A stretch of DNA of 18,289 nt from DASXSB01 sp036506275 (GCA_036506275.1 DASXSB010000021.1:1-18289); one strand, 5' to 3'; positions 1 to 6,997 are shown, counted from the stretch's first letter. Notes: generated by a model not told the origin, from the letters alone. Numbers and translations: made by a program.

Positions 1-911
1 CGTTGGAGCGGAAACCACCGCGTGGTCACGATGCCGGAGCCGTCGATCCAGCAGGCGTCGACGTCGAGCCGCTCGGCGAGCGCTTCCAGCGCCGACCGTC
101 CTTGCACGAGCATCGCCGTCGACGCCGCCTCCGCCACCGCCGCCGAGCGCGCGAGCACGGTCACCTGCGCGATCGCTTCGACGAGGTCTCCCGTGCGCGG
201 ATCGACGAGGGGGCGCGCGCGGCGGCCGCCGGCGGCGACGCGTCGGGGCGCCACCGTGGCCGACGTGGAGCAGGCGCGGTCGCGAAGCGGAAACGCCGCC
301 GCATAGCCGCCGAAGGGATGACGAAGGACGATCGTCCACCGTCCGCGCGGCGGGCGGCCGAGGGCGAGGAGGCTCGACTCCCCGAAGTTGAGGAATGCCG
401 ACGGGCAGGCGTGACGGCGAAGGCGCGCGGCGATGCGATCGAGCGCCACGCCCTTGCCGAATCCGCCGAGGTCGAGCGCCATGCCCGGACGGCCGAGCGA
501 CACGCGCGATCCCGTCACCTGGAGCGCCCGCCAGCCCACGCACGCGCGCGCGGCTCGGAGCTCGGCACCGCTCGGCGCCTGTCCGCGCCGCGCCGAGCGC
601 TGCCACAACGTGAGGAGCGGCGTCACGGTGGGATCGAACGCGCCGTCCGTTTGCTCCGCGAGCTGCCGCGCGGCCGTCACCACGTCCGCGAGGTCCGGCG
701 AGATCACGCCGCCGGGATCGCCGGCGCGACGGTTCAGCCGACGGAGATCGGTGTGCGGCCGATGCCGGCTCATGACGTCGTCACAGCTCGTCGCGGTCTC
801 GAAGATCGTGCGCAGCCGCTCGCTCTCCGTGCGCGCGACGCTCTCCGTCCGCGTGAGGCTCTCCGTCCGCTCGACGCCGACGGGTAGCGTGGCGGCGAGC
901 CACGTGCCCAT
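1..911 (-). CDS. apbE: FAD:protein FMN transferase (ApbE family), C-terminus cut by window edge
   Basis: It would transfer FMN from FAD to a Thr of a target protein, most likely the FMN-binding protein encoded 35 nt upstream. 303 codons are visible with no stop before the left edge. Family motifs appear in order: MGT at residues 1-3, SRHRPHTDLRRLN at 48-60, TDGAFDPTVTPLLTLW at 88-103, DLGGFGKG at 147-154, FLNFGES at 173-179, LVDPRTG at 235-241 and AEAAST at 260-265. The last motif is usually ADALST, so the metal-site Asp is replaced by Glu261. The ATG at 911 is the first usable start: no ATG, GTG or TTG occurs in this frame back to about position 1017. The protein therefore begins directly at the MGT motif with no signal peptide. 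It is the last visible gene of the cupredoxin-porin-FMN-protein operon. Residues 15-30 hold a three-fold RTES repeat. Confidence 0.9.
   Translation of the reverse strand, partial: MGTWLAATLPVGVERTESLTRTESVARTESERLRTIFETATSCDDVMSRHRPHTDLRRLNRRAGDPGGVISPDLADVVTAARQLAEQTDGAFDPTVTPLLTLWQRSARRGQAPSGAELRAARACVGWRALQVTGSRVSLGRPGMALDLGGFGKGVALDRIAARLRRHACPSAFLNFGESSLLALGRPPRGRWTIVLRHPFGGYAAAFPLRDRACSTSATVAPRRVAAGGRRARPLVDPRTGDLVEAIAQVTVLARSAAVAEAASTAMLVQGRSALEALAERLDVDACWIDGSGIVTTRWFPLQ
816..869 (-). repeat. Three tandem 18-bp units inside apbE
   Basis: Three consecutive 18-nt units encode RTES followed by two variable residues (RTESLT, RTESVA, RTESER). On the plus strand the core gctctccgt recurs at 822, 840 and 858, exactly 18 nt apart. 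The repeat keeps the reading frame and lies between the MGT motif and the first conserved helix of ApbE, a segment that varies in the family. Confidence 0.8.
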
Positions 912-946
912 GCGGGGGCGAACGTGGGTGTGGGTAGCGGCGGCGA

Positions 947-1510
947 TCAGGAGAGATCTCCCGTCGCCCGCAGCACCGCGATCGCCTTCCGGGCGGCGCG
1001 GCCGGTGGCCTCGACGGAGAGCGTGGCGCCGGAGATATTCACGATGTCACGGTAGGGTAGCAAGGGCGCCGAGAGGCCCTTCCCGCGGTATTGCCGCAAG
1101 AAGCGCGGCTCCTTCACCTCCCCGCCGTACGCCTCGCGATAGGCGAGCACCGCGAGATCGTGGACGGTGCCGGTGGGCGTCACGGCCACCGCGTACGTGA
1201 TCGGCCGGTGCTTTCCGATCTCCTCCACGACGATCACGAAGCCGAGCGGTGCGGCCGCGCGCCGCACCGTGAAAATCCGGTACGCAAGCTCCCACAGACT
1301 GGGAGGGCCACCGAGCAGCGCGCGCACGCGCTCGCGCAGCGCGGGGGTGGCTTCCACCGTGCGCTCCTGGACGTCACCCCCGTCGGGGAAGAGCTGGCGC
1401 GGGGCGTCCTCGGGGCGGAGAAAGACACCCTCCTGGCCCGTGGCGGCGCCGGGCACGAGCACGAGCCAGGCGCCGGTGGCGCCACGAAGCAAGCGACGGC
1501 GCGTGATCAT
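947..1510 (-). CDS. Exported FMN-binding domain protein with flavinylation motif
   Basis: This 187-aa protein is a probable extracytoplasmic electron carrier holding covalent FMN. The N-terminus MITRRRLLRGATGAWLVLVP has a TRRRLLR twin-arginine-like motif followed by a hydrophobic stretch and a possible AATG cleavage region, suggesting Tat export. The C-terminal half looks like the FMN_bind domain: YREAYGGEVKEPRFLRQYRGKG at about 124-145, then DIVNISGATLS at 155-165. Thr163 of the SGAT motif is the expected ApbE attachment site. The ATG lies 1 nt after the porin stop codon (TGA-g-ATG), so the two are probably translationally coupled, and apbE follows after 35 nt. The redox partner is unknown. 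A membrane or periplasmic reductase role is inferred from the operon, not from this protein alone. Confidence 0.88.
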   Translation of the reverse strand: MITRRRLLRGATGAWLVLVPGAATGQEGVFLRPEDAPRQLFPDGGDVQERTVEATPALRERVRALLGGPPSLWELAYRIFTVRRAAAPLGFVIVVEEIGKHRPITYAVAVTPTGTVHDLAVLAYREAYGGEVKEPRFLRQYRGKGLSAPLLPYRDIVNISGATLSVEATGRAARKAIAVLRATGDLS

Positions 1511-1511
1511 C

Positions 1512-3053
1512 TCAGAATCCGAAGGCGACGCCGAACAGGAACGCGTTCGCCGTGTCCTCTCCGGCCCGCGCGGGCAGGAAGTTGGTCACGCCCGCCAGGC
1601 TCTTGCCGCGATCGGTCCACGTGCGCTCGTAGGCAGTCTGGAAGACGACGAGCGGCACCGGCCGGTACGCGAACCCGAGCGTGGCCCGATCGACGAAGCG
1701 ATGCTCCTTCGTGAGCGAAGTGAGCTGGCTCCCCATGAAGTCGACCTCGCGCACGAGCCCATCCAGCCACACCTGCTCCCAGCGCGCGGTCACGATGAAC
1801 TGGGGATTGGCGAACAAGCGCCCGAGGACAGACTCGCGCAGGAAGTCCGGAAAGAACCGGTAGCGGACATCGAGCCAGTATCCGTGCTTCGTCTCCGCGA
1901 GCCCCGCCAGCTCGAACTCGACCGTCGTCGTCAGCGGCGGCACCTCCGCTTCGAACGCTCGCTCCGACACCGCCCGCGCGAAGCCACGGGCCACGCGCAG
2001 GATGTCGTCGTAGCGCGTGAGCACGTACTCCCCCTCGATCTCGAAGGGACCGAGCGTCGTCTTGCCGTCCACGCTCACCGACCACACCGACGCCGACGGC
2101 AAGAAGTCCGGCGTGTAGCGACCGTAATAGGCGGACGCTCCGATCTCGTGACCGATGGCGGGACTCCACGCCAGTCGAAACGCCCCCGCCTTCTCGTTCT
2201 TCAGGTCGATATTGGCGGTGCCCCGGCGCGGCTGGATCTCGACCTCCGCTTCGAGCTCACCGCTGCCGCGAGCGACCGTCTCGATGCTCGAGTCCAGCGT
2301 CGCTCCGTTCATCACGTAGGCTTCGTAGGTCAGCTTGCCGTAGCGCCCGATGGGGATGTCGCCATTGAAGCCCATGCCGACCTCCGACCACGCCGCCGTC
2401 ACGGGCAGGACGGGGACGCCCCGGTCGACCAGCGACCGGCGCGGAAGGTCCCAACGGTTGTCGTCGTGGTTGATGTTGAAGCGCCCGAGCGGCACCAGCA
2501 CCACCCCGGCCCGGAACTTCGCCCAGTCCGTGAGCGCGAACTGCACCCATGCCTGCTCCAGCGACAGCTCGGTCTTGTCGCTGCTCTCGATCGACTGCGA
2601 GAAGCCGCGCAGCCCTCCCTCCAGCGGCGCCCCCCGCTCGACCTCGAGCTCGGTGAACCGCTCGAACTCCACCTCCACCACGCCGCGCAAGCGGTTGGCG
2701 ATGGTCGCATCTCCGCTGAGCACGAAACGACGAAACGTGAAGGTGCTCTTGAGGTCGTGGAGATCGGACGCCTCGAACCGTACCGAGCCATACCCGCCGA
2801 TCTTGAAGTCGCTGATCGAGAGCGGTCGCGACGGCGCCATCGGCGGCTCGGTGGCGGCGGTGGGCGGCGGGGGAGGAGGCGGCGGCGCCGTCTGTTTTTG
2901 GCGCTCGATCTGCTGCTTCAGGTCGTCCACTTGCTCCTGCAGCGACTTCAGCTTCTGCTCGAGATCCTCGACGGCGGCCGCGTGGGCTGTGCTCGGAAGC
3001 GCAGACACCAGGAGCACCAGAGCGAGTGCAACGAACGGGCTTCGCGGCAGCAT
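1512..3053 (-). CDS. Outer-membrane porin (phosphate-selective porin O/P-like)
   Basis: A 513-aa outer-membrane beta-barrel protein. A Sec signal spans residues 1 to about 26 (MLPRSPFVALALVLLVSALP, then STAHA-A). A short heptad-like coiled coil follows at about 28-53 (LEQKLKSLQEQVDDLKQQIE), then eight consecutive prolines (57-64) that link to the barrel. The rest has alternating amphipathic strands (IGGYGSVRFEA, LTYEAYVMNG, YWLDVRYRFFPDF), and the chain ends in a terminal Phe (GVAFGF), typical of barrels folded by the BAM machinery. An N-terminal coiled coil is common in porins that trimerise or contact peptidoglycan. It is the second operon gene, 119 nt after the cupredoxin stop and 1 nt before the FMN-binding protein. 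Substrate cannot be read from sequence; the operator upstream suggests a metal or metal chelate. Confidence 0.85.
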   Translation of the reverse strand: MLPRSPFVALALVLLVSALPSTAHAAAVEDLEQKLKSLQEQVDDLKQQIERQKQTAPPPPPPPPTAATEPPMAPSRPLSISDFKIGGYGSVRFEASDLHDLKSTFTFRRFVLSGDATIANRLRGVVEVEFERFTELEVERGAPLEGGLRGFSQSIESSDKTELSLEQAWVQFALTDWAKFRAGVVLVPLGRFNINHDDNRWDLPRRSLVDRGVPVLPVTAAWSEVGMGFNGDIPIGRYGKLTYEAYVMNGATLDSSIETVARGSGELEAEVEIQPRRGTANIDLKNEKAGAFRLAWSPAIGHEIGASAYYGRYTPDFLPSASVWSVSVDGKTTLGPFEIEGEYVLTRYDDILRVARGFARAVSERAFEAEVPPLTTTVEFELAGLAETKHGYWLDVRYRFFPDFLRESVLGRLFANPQFIVTARWEQVWLDGLVREVDFMGSQLTSLTKEHRFVDRATLGFAYRPVPLVVFQTAYERTWTDRGKSLAGVTNFLPARAGEDTANAFLFGVAFGF

Positions 3054-3150
3054 TCGCGCCTCCGTGGGCGCGGGGCGACACCCCGGCCCGCATCGTCGCT
3101 GGCTGCCTGAAGCCCGAAACGGCTCGTCGGTGGCTGGCTGGTTGACCTAC

Positions 3151-3173
3151 GCGGGAGCTCGAGCGGCTCCCGC
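3151..3173 (-). terminator. Hairpin directly after the cupredoxin stop (partial terminator or mRNA stabiliser)
   Basis: A perfect 8-bp inverted repeat (GCGGGAGC/GCTCCCGC) with a 7-nt loop begins at the cupredoxin stop codon. No T-run follows, so full rho-independent termination is doubtful. It could lower expression of the downstream porin-FMN-apbE genes relative to the cupredoxin, or protect the 3' end of a short cupredoxin transcript. Confidence 0.45.
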
Positions 3174-3517
3174 TATTCGGCGACGATCCGTCCCGTCGTC
3201 TCCTTGTTGAAATCGTCGAAGAAGGCATAGGTGCCGGGCTTGAGGGCGCGGATCCTCACCTTCACCGTCTTGCCGGCCGGCACCACCTTCTCCGTGCGGA
3301 GGTCTTTGCTCTCGAACTCCGCCGCCGTCGCGCCCTTGTTGGTGATGACGAGCACGAAGGGCGCCCCCGCCTTGACCTTGACCTCGGCGGGCTGGAACTT
3401 CTTCTGCTCGATCGAGAGCGCGATCTCGGGCGGCGCGTCCGCCGCCGGCGCGGCCAGGGGAGCGATGACGCTTCCGAGGATCGTGAACACCGCGAGGACC
3501 AGCACCGTCATGCGCAT
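3173..3517 (-). CDS. Secreted cupredoxin-like protein
   Basis: A 114-aa protein with a Sec signal peptide (hydrophobic residues 3-25, probable cleavage near A26-A28), then one small beta-sandwich domain. The pattern FQPAEVKVKAGAPFVLVITN (41-60), AEFESKDLRTEKVVPAG (66-82) and KPGTYAFFDDF (93-103) matches cupredoxin_1/EfeO-type domains that often lie beside FTR1-type iron permeases. The whole chain has no His or Cys, so it cannot form a type-1 copper centre; metal binding, if any, would use acidic residues. GGAGG lies 6 nt before the ATG, and a good promoter and operator lie 46-75 nt upstream. As first gene of the operon it probably acts in the periplasm in metal (iron) capture or as a partner of the FMN-binding protein. 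The iron link is inference; no permease gene is in view. Confidence 0.85.
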   Translation of the reverse strand: MRMTVLVLAVFTILGSVIAPLAAPAADAPPEIALSIEQKKFQPAEVKVKAGAPFVLVITNKGATAAEFESKDLRTEKVVPAGKTVKVRIRALKPGTYAFFDDFNKETTGRIVAE

Positions 3518-3560
3518 CGCGAGCCTCCGGGTCGTGATTAGGATGGCCGATCCGGCCGGG

Positions 3561-3579
3561 TTAGGTATACCTAATTAGG
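3561..3579. promoter_or_regulatory. DtxR/IdeR-like metal operator
   Basis: TTAGGTATACCTAATTAGG contains a perfect 14-bp palindrome TTAGG-TATA-CCTAA (3561-3574) overlapping a second palindrome CCTAATTAGG (3570-3579), giving three half-sites. The TTAGG-N4-CCTAA core agrees with the known DtxR/IdeR/SirR iron-box core. It covers the -10 element of the cupredoxin promoter, so a bound repressor would block RNA polymerase. The AT-rich island stands out in a very GC-rich surrounding. Binding by a DtxR-family protein is inferred; no such regulator is encoded in the window. Confidence 0.65.
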
Positions 3580-3592
3580 GTCGGACCGTCAA
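3564..3592 (-). promoter_or_regulatory. Sigma70-type promoter of the cupredoxin operon
   Basis: On the minus strand TTGACG (3592-3587, 5 of 6 to consensus) is followed after exactly 17 nt by TATACC (3569-3564, 4 of 6). Transcription would start near 3557, giving a 5' leader of about 40 nt before the ATG at 3517. The -10 lies within the palindromic operator. Confidence 0.65.
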
Positions 3593-3604
3593 GCCGCGGT
3601 GGCA

Positions 3605-3618
3605 CGCGGGAACCCGCG
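3605..3618 (-). terminator. Short hairpin after the lipoprotein gene
   Basis: CGCGGG-AA-CCCGCG forms a compact hairpin 12 nt past the stop of the lipoprotein gene and just ahead of the cupredoxin promoter. Its position suits a terminator, but the loop is tight and no T-run follows. Confidence 0.3.
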
Positions 3619-3630
3619 CCGAGCGGAACG

Positions 3631-4527
3631 CTAGTTGTCGGTGGGGGTCACGCTGACGGACGCCTTGTCGAGCACGTTGATACCCGCGAACGTGGTGAGA
3701 TCGCCGACCTTGGGAAGGACGATGAGCGAGTCCGGCGTTTCCTCGAGCACGTCGGCGGCGATCACGAGGGGCTCCTTCACCCACGGCCACTGCGTCTTCA
3801 CCTTGGCCGGTCGTCCGCCCGTGCGCGCGAGCCCGCCCGAGGTGTCCTTCATCATGAGGATCACGGCGCGCCGGAGCCCGGCGTCCACGGCGGCGCGGAA
3901 CGTCGCGCCGTCGCCGGTGGCCCAGCCGTTCGGACCGCCGAGCGGACGCGGCGCGCCGAGGCTGACGATGTACCGGGTCTTCCACTTCGTCTCGCCGGCG
4001 GGATCCTTGAGGGTGGTCTTGAGGAAGATCCACGGGCGCACCTGATCGTTGCCGGTGGAGCTCACGACGAGATACGGAACCAGCTCGAGGGCGCCGTTGC
4101 CGCCGGCGCCATTGACGACGAGGCGCGTGGCGCCCGCGCGCGGGATCTCCTGGGCGACCACGCGCTCCGTCCACCGCGCGAGATCGAGACGCAGGTGGCC
4201 TTGCGCCGACTCCGCCTTCTTTTCCGACGTGCGGCTGGCGGCCGCTTCCGCCGCGAGCACGCCCACCAGTCCGAAGTGCTGCCCGATCTTCATCGACTCG
4301 CCCTGATACCCCGAGATGTACACGGCGGTGTCCGGAACCTGGTGGATTCCCGTGGGGAGGTCCGTGGACTTCGACGGTCCTTCCGGCGAGACCGTCACCG
4401 CGAGGGGGCCGGTCATGTCCGGCATCGGAGAACGCATCGCCTGCGAGCACCCCGCGGCGGCGACGGCGCCGAGGAGGAGCACAGCCACCATCCCGGGAGC
4501 GACGTGGTTGCTTCGCCGTTCGCGCAT
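3631..4527 (-). CDS. Lipoprotein of unknown function
   Basis: A 298-aa protein not recognised as a known family. From the ATG at 4527 (GAGGAGG 7 nt upstream) it starts MRERRSNH, a hydrophobic stretch at 10-25 and the lipobox AAGC with Cys27, so it should be lipid-anchored, probably in the periplasm. The frame stays open further upstream to 4683, but that start would bury the signal peptide and lacks a ribosome site. The mature part has a stretch LARWTERVVAQEIPRAGATRLVVNG at about 120-145, then a segment VPYLVVSSTGNDQVRPW and a C-terminal VIAADVLEETPDSLIVLPKVGD. The middle resembles proteins that compute a maximum over paired values, but this is not firm enough to assign. It is followed by a short hairpin and by the separately promoted cupredoxin operon, so it is probably its own transcript. 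Confidence 0.75.
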   Translation of the reverse strand: MRERRSNHVAPGMVAVLLLGAVAAAGCSQAMRSPMPDMTGPLAVTVSPEGPSKSTDLPTGIHQVPDTAVYISGYQGESMKIGQHFGLVGVLAAEAAASRTSEKKAESAQGHLRLDLARWTERVVAQEIPRAGATRLVVNGAGGNGALELVPYLVVSSTGNDQVRPWIFLKTTLKDPAGETKWKTRYIVSLGAPRPLGGPNGWATGDGATFRAAVDAGLRRAVILMMKDTSGGLARTGGRPAKVKTQWPWVKEPLVIAADVLEETPDSLIVLPKVGDLTTFAGINVLDKASVSVTPTDN

Positions 4528-4723
4528 CGGATCCTCCTCGTCGTAAAGCGAACGCGGACGCGACCGCCGGGTCGCCCGGTGCAAGACAAACGCCAGACCG
4601 GCGATCAAGCAAAACGAAGTGTTCCGACGCGAATTCCGGCGGGAGGAAGACAAGATGCTCGCATGCCCGAGACAGGACGACATCGCGCGCGCGGGAAACC
4701 GCTCGCGAACGGAAGGAGGAAAC

Positions 4724-4753
4724 GAGGAGCGCCGACGGGCGCCGGCGCTCCTC
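4724..4753 (-). terminator. Terminator hairpin after the LLM oxidoreductase gene
   Basis: A perfect 10-bp inverted repeat (GAGGAGCGCC/GGCGCTCCTC, loop 10 nt) lies 17 nt past the stop codon at 4771. On the minus strand it is followed by the pyrimidine- and T-containing run gtttcctccttcc. This is the best terminator candidate in the window. Confidence 0.6.
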
Positions 4754-4770
4754 CGATCACGAGTCGCTGG

Positions 4771-5856
4771 CTACTTCGGCACCAGGTGCTTGAACTGCGG
4801 CATCACGTCGCGGGCGAGCAGCTCCATCGAGTGCCGCCAGGCGCCGGGGTTCTCCGTGTAGTCGAAGCAGAACAGCAGCAGCGTGCCGAAGCCGCCCACC
4901 TCCTCGTAGATCGCGTGGAGCTTCTCGGCCACGGTGTGCGGTGAGCCGACGAGCCAGTTGTGGCGCGCGCAGTACTCGGGCGTGACGTCGCCGTCCGGGA
5001 CGTCGGGCGTGTGCTTGAGGAACTCGGTGAAGCCGAAGGCGGCCAGCAGCGGCAGGAAGTACTCGCGCATCATGCGACCCATCATGCCGCCCGCGGAGAG
5101 GCGCATCGCTTCCGCATCCGTGTCCGCGATGAAGACCTCGCGCACGAGCCGCCAGTCCGCGCGCCGGGGCGTGCGCCGGGTGCGGGCGGCGCCTTCTTCG
5201 ACGGCGTCCCAGTGACTTGCGACGTACGCGGGATTGAGGTTCAGGCTCATCGGCCAGAACCCGCGCTCGCCGGCGAGCTTGAGCGTGTCGGACCCCTTGT
5301 TCAATCCGGCCACGCCGATGGGAGGATGCGGAGTCTGGAGCGGCCGGATGTGCGGGCGCAGGGTGCCGAACATCGTGCCCATCTTCGTGACGTGCCAGAA
5401 CTTGCCCTTGTAGTCGAACTCGGGCTCGTCGCTCCACAATCTCAAAATAATGTCGAGCGACTCCCGCGTCATCTCGCGGTTCTGTCCGGACATGCCGTCG
5501 ACGTTGAAGAGCGCCCAGTCGCTCGGCAGCCCGCTCGCCGCCACCCCGAAGTTGAGCCGGCCCTGGCCGAGGTGATCCAGCATCGCCACCCGGTTCGCCA
5601 GCTCGGCGGGATGGTGGAACGGCATGAGGAACCCGCCGGGACCGATGCGCATCCGCTTCGTCTGCATGAGCGCCTGCGCCACCAGCAGATCGGGCGATGG
5701 ATGCGGTTCCCAGGGCGCGGTGTGGTGCTCGCCGATCCACGCCTCGCTGAAGCCGAGCTCGTCGGCCCACCGGAGCTGCTGGAGATCCCACTGATGGCCG
5801 TCGTACAGGCTGCGCTCGGGCGGATGCGAGGGCATCGTGAACAATCCGTACTCCAT
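4771..5856 (-). CDS. LLM-class flavin-dependent oxidoreductase (luciferase-like monooxygenase)
   Basis: A 361-aa TIM-barrel enzyme of the bacterial luciferase superfamily, using reduced FMN or F420 to oxygenate or reduce an organic substrate. Family landmarks: MEYGLFTMPSHPP (strand 1), RWADELGFSEAWIGEHHTAPWEPHPSPDLLVAQAL (about 29-63), RIGPGGFLMPFHHPAELANRVAMLDHLGQGRLNFGVAASG (about 70-109), and PHPPIGVAGLNKGSDTLKLAGERGFWPMS further on. Length is normal. AAGGAGG lies 7 nt before the ATG. It is divergent from the SDR gene, separated by 108 nt, so the two may share control and act on the same compound. Cofactor choice (FMN or F420) and substrate cannot be decided from sequence. Confidence 0.88.
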   Translation of the reverse strand: MEYGLFTMPSHPPERSLYDGHQWDLQQLRWADELGFSEAWIGEHHTAPWEPHPSPDLLVAQALMQTKRMRIGPGGFLMPFHHPAELANRVAMLDHLGQGRLNFGVAASGLPSDWALFNVDGMSGQNREMTRESLDIILRLWSDEPEFDYKGKFWHVTKMGTMFGTLRPHIRPLQTPHPPIGVAGLNKGSDTLKLAGERGFWPMSLNLNPAYVASHWDAVEEGAARTRRTPRRADWRLVREVFIADTDAEAMRLSAGGMMGRMMREYFLPLLAAFGFTEFLKHTPDVPDGDVTPEYCARHNWLVGSPHTVAEKLHAIYEEVGGFGTLLLFCFDYTENPGAWRHSMELLARDVMPQFKHLVPK

Positions 5857-5885
5857 GCGAACCTCCTTGCGTCGGACGCGCCAGG

Positions 5886-5895
5886 AGTGTACTCC
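5886..5895. repeat. 10-mer agtgtactcc in the LLM/SDR divergent promoter region
   Basis: This 10-mer recurs exactly at 9270-9279. Read on the minus strand it gives GGAGTACACT, in which TACACT could serve as a -10 element 29 nt ahead of the LLM start. Here it is part of GGAGT-GT-ACTCC, an inverted repeat. No good -35 element is seen at the right distance. Confidence 0.3.
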
Positions 5896-5964
5896 GGATC
5901 AGCACGGGGCGGCATCGGCCACCGGCGACAGCGGCGCGGCCGCCGAGCACGCAAAGGAGAGAAC

Positions 5965-6717
5965 ATGAGACTCGCGGGAAAGGTGGCGCTCATCACGGGC
6001 GGCGCAAGCGGGATGGGGCAGAGCGAGGCGTCGATCTTCGCGCGCGAAGGGGCGCGCGTCATCGTGGGAGATCTCCTCGAGCGCGAAGGGCACGAGGTGG
6101 CCGCGAAGATCGCCGCCGAGGGAGGACAGGCGCGCTTCGTGAAGCTGGACGTGACGGACGAAGCGGACTGGCAGAGAGCGGTGACGACGTCGGTGGAGAG
6201 CTACGGCCGGCTCGACGTCCTTGTCAACAACGCCGGCATCAGCGGTACCTTCGATCCCGACACCATGAGCACGGCCGCCTGGGACAAGCTGATGAACGTG
6301 AACGCCAAGGGCGTCTTCCTGGGCATGAAGCACGCGATCCCCGTCATGCGAGAGCGGGGAGGCGGGGCCATCGTCAACATCTCCTCCATCTCGGGCTTCG
6401 TCGGCCAGACCATGATCCATATGGCGTACAACGCCTCCAAGGGCGCGGTCCGCATCATGACGAAGTCGGCCGCCGTCCAGTACGCGCCGGACGGCATCCG
6501 CGTGAACTCGGTGCATCCGGGCTTCATGCCGCCCATGCGCACGTCGAAGATGTCGGCCGATCCGGAGTGGCGCGCGAAGATGCTCCGCGCGGTGCCGATG
6601 AAACGAGAGGGACGGGTGGAGGAGGTCGCCTACGCCGTGCTGTTCCTGGCCTCGGAGGAAGCCTCGTACATCACGGGCACGGAACTGGTGGTGGACGGCG
6701 GCTATCTCGCCGTCTGA
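5965..6717 (+). CDS. SDR-family NAD-dependent oxidoreductase
   Basis: A 250-aa classical short-chain dehydrogenase interconverting an alcohol and a ketone in the cytosol. The nucleotide-binding motif TGGASGMG is at 11-18 and Asp36 closes the second strand (VIVGD), which favours NAD over NADP. NNAG is at 88-91, and the catalytic tetrad is Asn113, a Ser of NISSISG (140 or 141), Tyr155 and Lys159 (YNASK). The C-terminal ASEEASYITGTELVVDGGY is typical of the FabG-like group, and length is standard. AAAGGAGAG lies just before the ATG at 5965. The frame is open far upstream, but that part only mirrors the opposite gene. It is divergent from an LLM oxidoreductase, and a hairpin shared with the converging small gene follows the stop. 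The substrate is unknown. Confidence 0.9.
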   Translation: MRLAGKVALITGGASGMGQSEASIFAREGARVIVGDLLEREGHEVAAKIAAEGGQARFVKLDVTDEADWQRAVTTSVESYGRLDVLVNNAGISGTFDPDTMSTAAWDKLMNVNAKGVFLGMKHAIPVMRERGGGAIVNISSISGFVGQTMIHMAYNASKGAVRIMTKSAAVQYAPDGIRVNSVHPGFMPPMRTSKMSADPEWRAKMLRAVPMKREGRVEEVAYAVLFLASEEASYITGTELVVDGGYLAV

Positions 6718-6748
6718 GCGGTGAGCCGACCGAGCGGTGAGGTGGAGT

Positions 6749-6786
6749 CCGAACGGCGGTGGACCGTGAGGCCCGCCGCCGTTCGG
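6749..6786. terminator. Bidirectional hairpin between converging genes
   Basis: A perfect 11-bp inverted repeat (CCGAACGGCGG at 6749-6759, CCGCCGTTCGG at 6776-6786) with a 16-nt loop sits between the converging SDR gene and the small basic-protein gene. It can fold on either transcript. There is no T-run on either side, so termination strength is uncertain. Confidence 0.5.
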
Positions 6787-6787
6787 G

Positions 6788-6997
6788 TTACAGGCCCTTC
6801 GCCGCCTTGACGACTTCCTTCTTGGCCTTGATGGCCAGACGGACGGCCTTGTACGGCGACCCGCCGTTGTTGGACATGTGAATCGCGCGACGGCTCGCCT
6901 TGACGGCCCGCCGCGTCGTCATGTCCATCCGCTTCTTCCAGCGCGCTAGCTGCTTCGTGGCACCGGACCGCTCGAAATTGATCGTCATCCCGTTCAT
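6788..6997 (-). CDS. Small, very basic protein of unknown function
   Basis: A 69-aa protein starting MNGMTINFERSG, rich in Lys and Arg (for example RWKKRMDMTTRRAVKASRR and KAKKEVVKAAKGL) and without Cys. The start at 6997 is chosen because AGGAGGAAA lies about 5 nt upstream; an in-frame ATG at 7018 has no such site. The sequence suggests two or three amphipathic basic helices, which could bind nucleic acid or ribosomes, but no family is recognised. It is a single gene ending in a strong hairpin shared with the SDR gene. The 127 nt upstream contain A/T tracts (for example ttgaaatttttt on its strand), unusual here and possibly part of its promoter. Confidence 0.6.
   Translation of the reverse strand: MNGMTINFERSGATKQLARWKKRMDMTTRRAVKASRRAIHMSNNGGSPYKAVRLAIKAKKEVVKAAKGL

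Noticed and set aside
3..3110. Long plus-strand open frames over the apbE-porin region
   Set aside because: They are Arg/His/Pro-rich mirror frames of GC-rich minus-strand genes and show no domain pattern.
4528..4683. Longer start for the lipoprotein
   Set aside because: It would place a lipoprotein signal peptide in the middle of the protein; the ATG at 4527 has GAGGAGG upstream.
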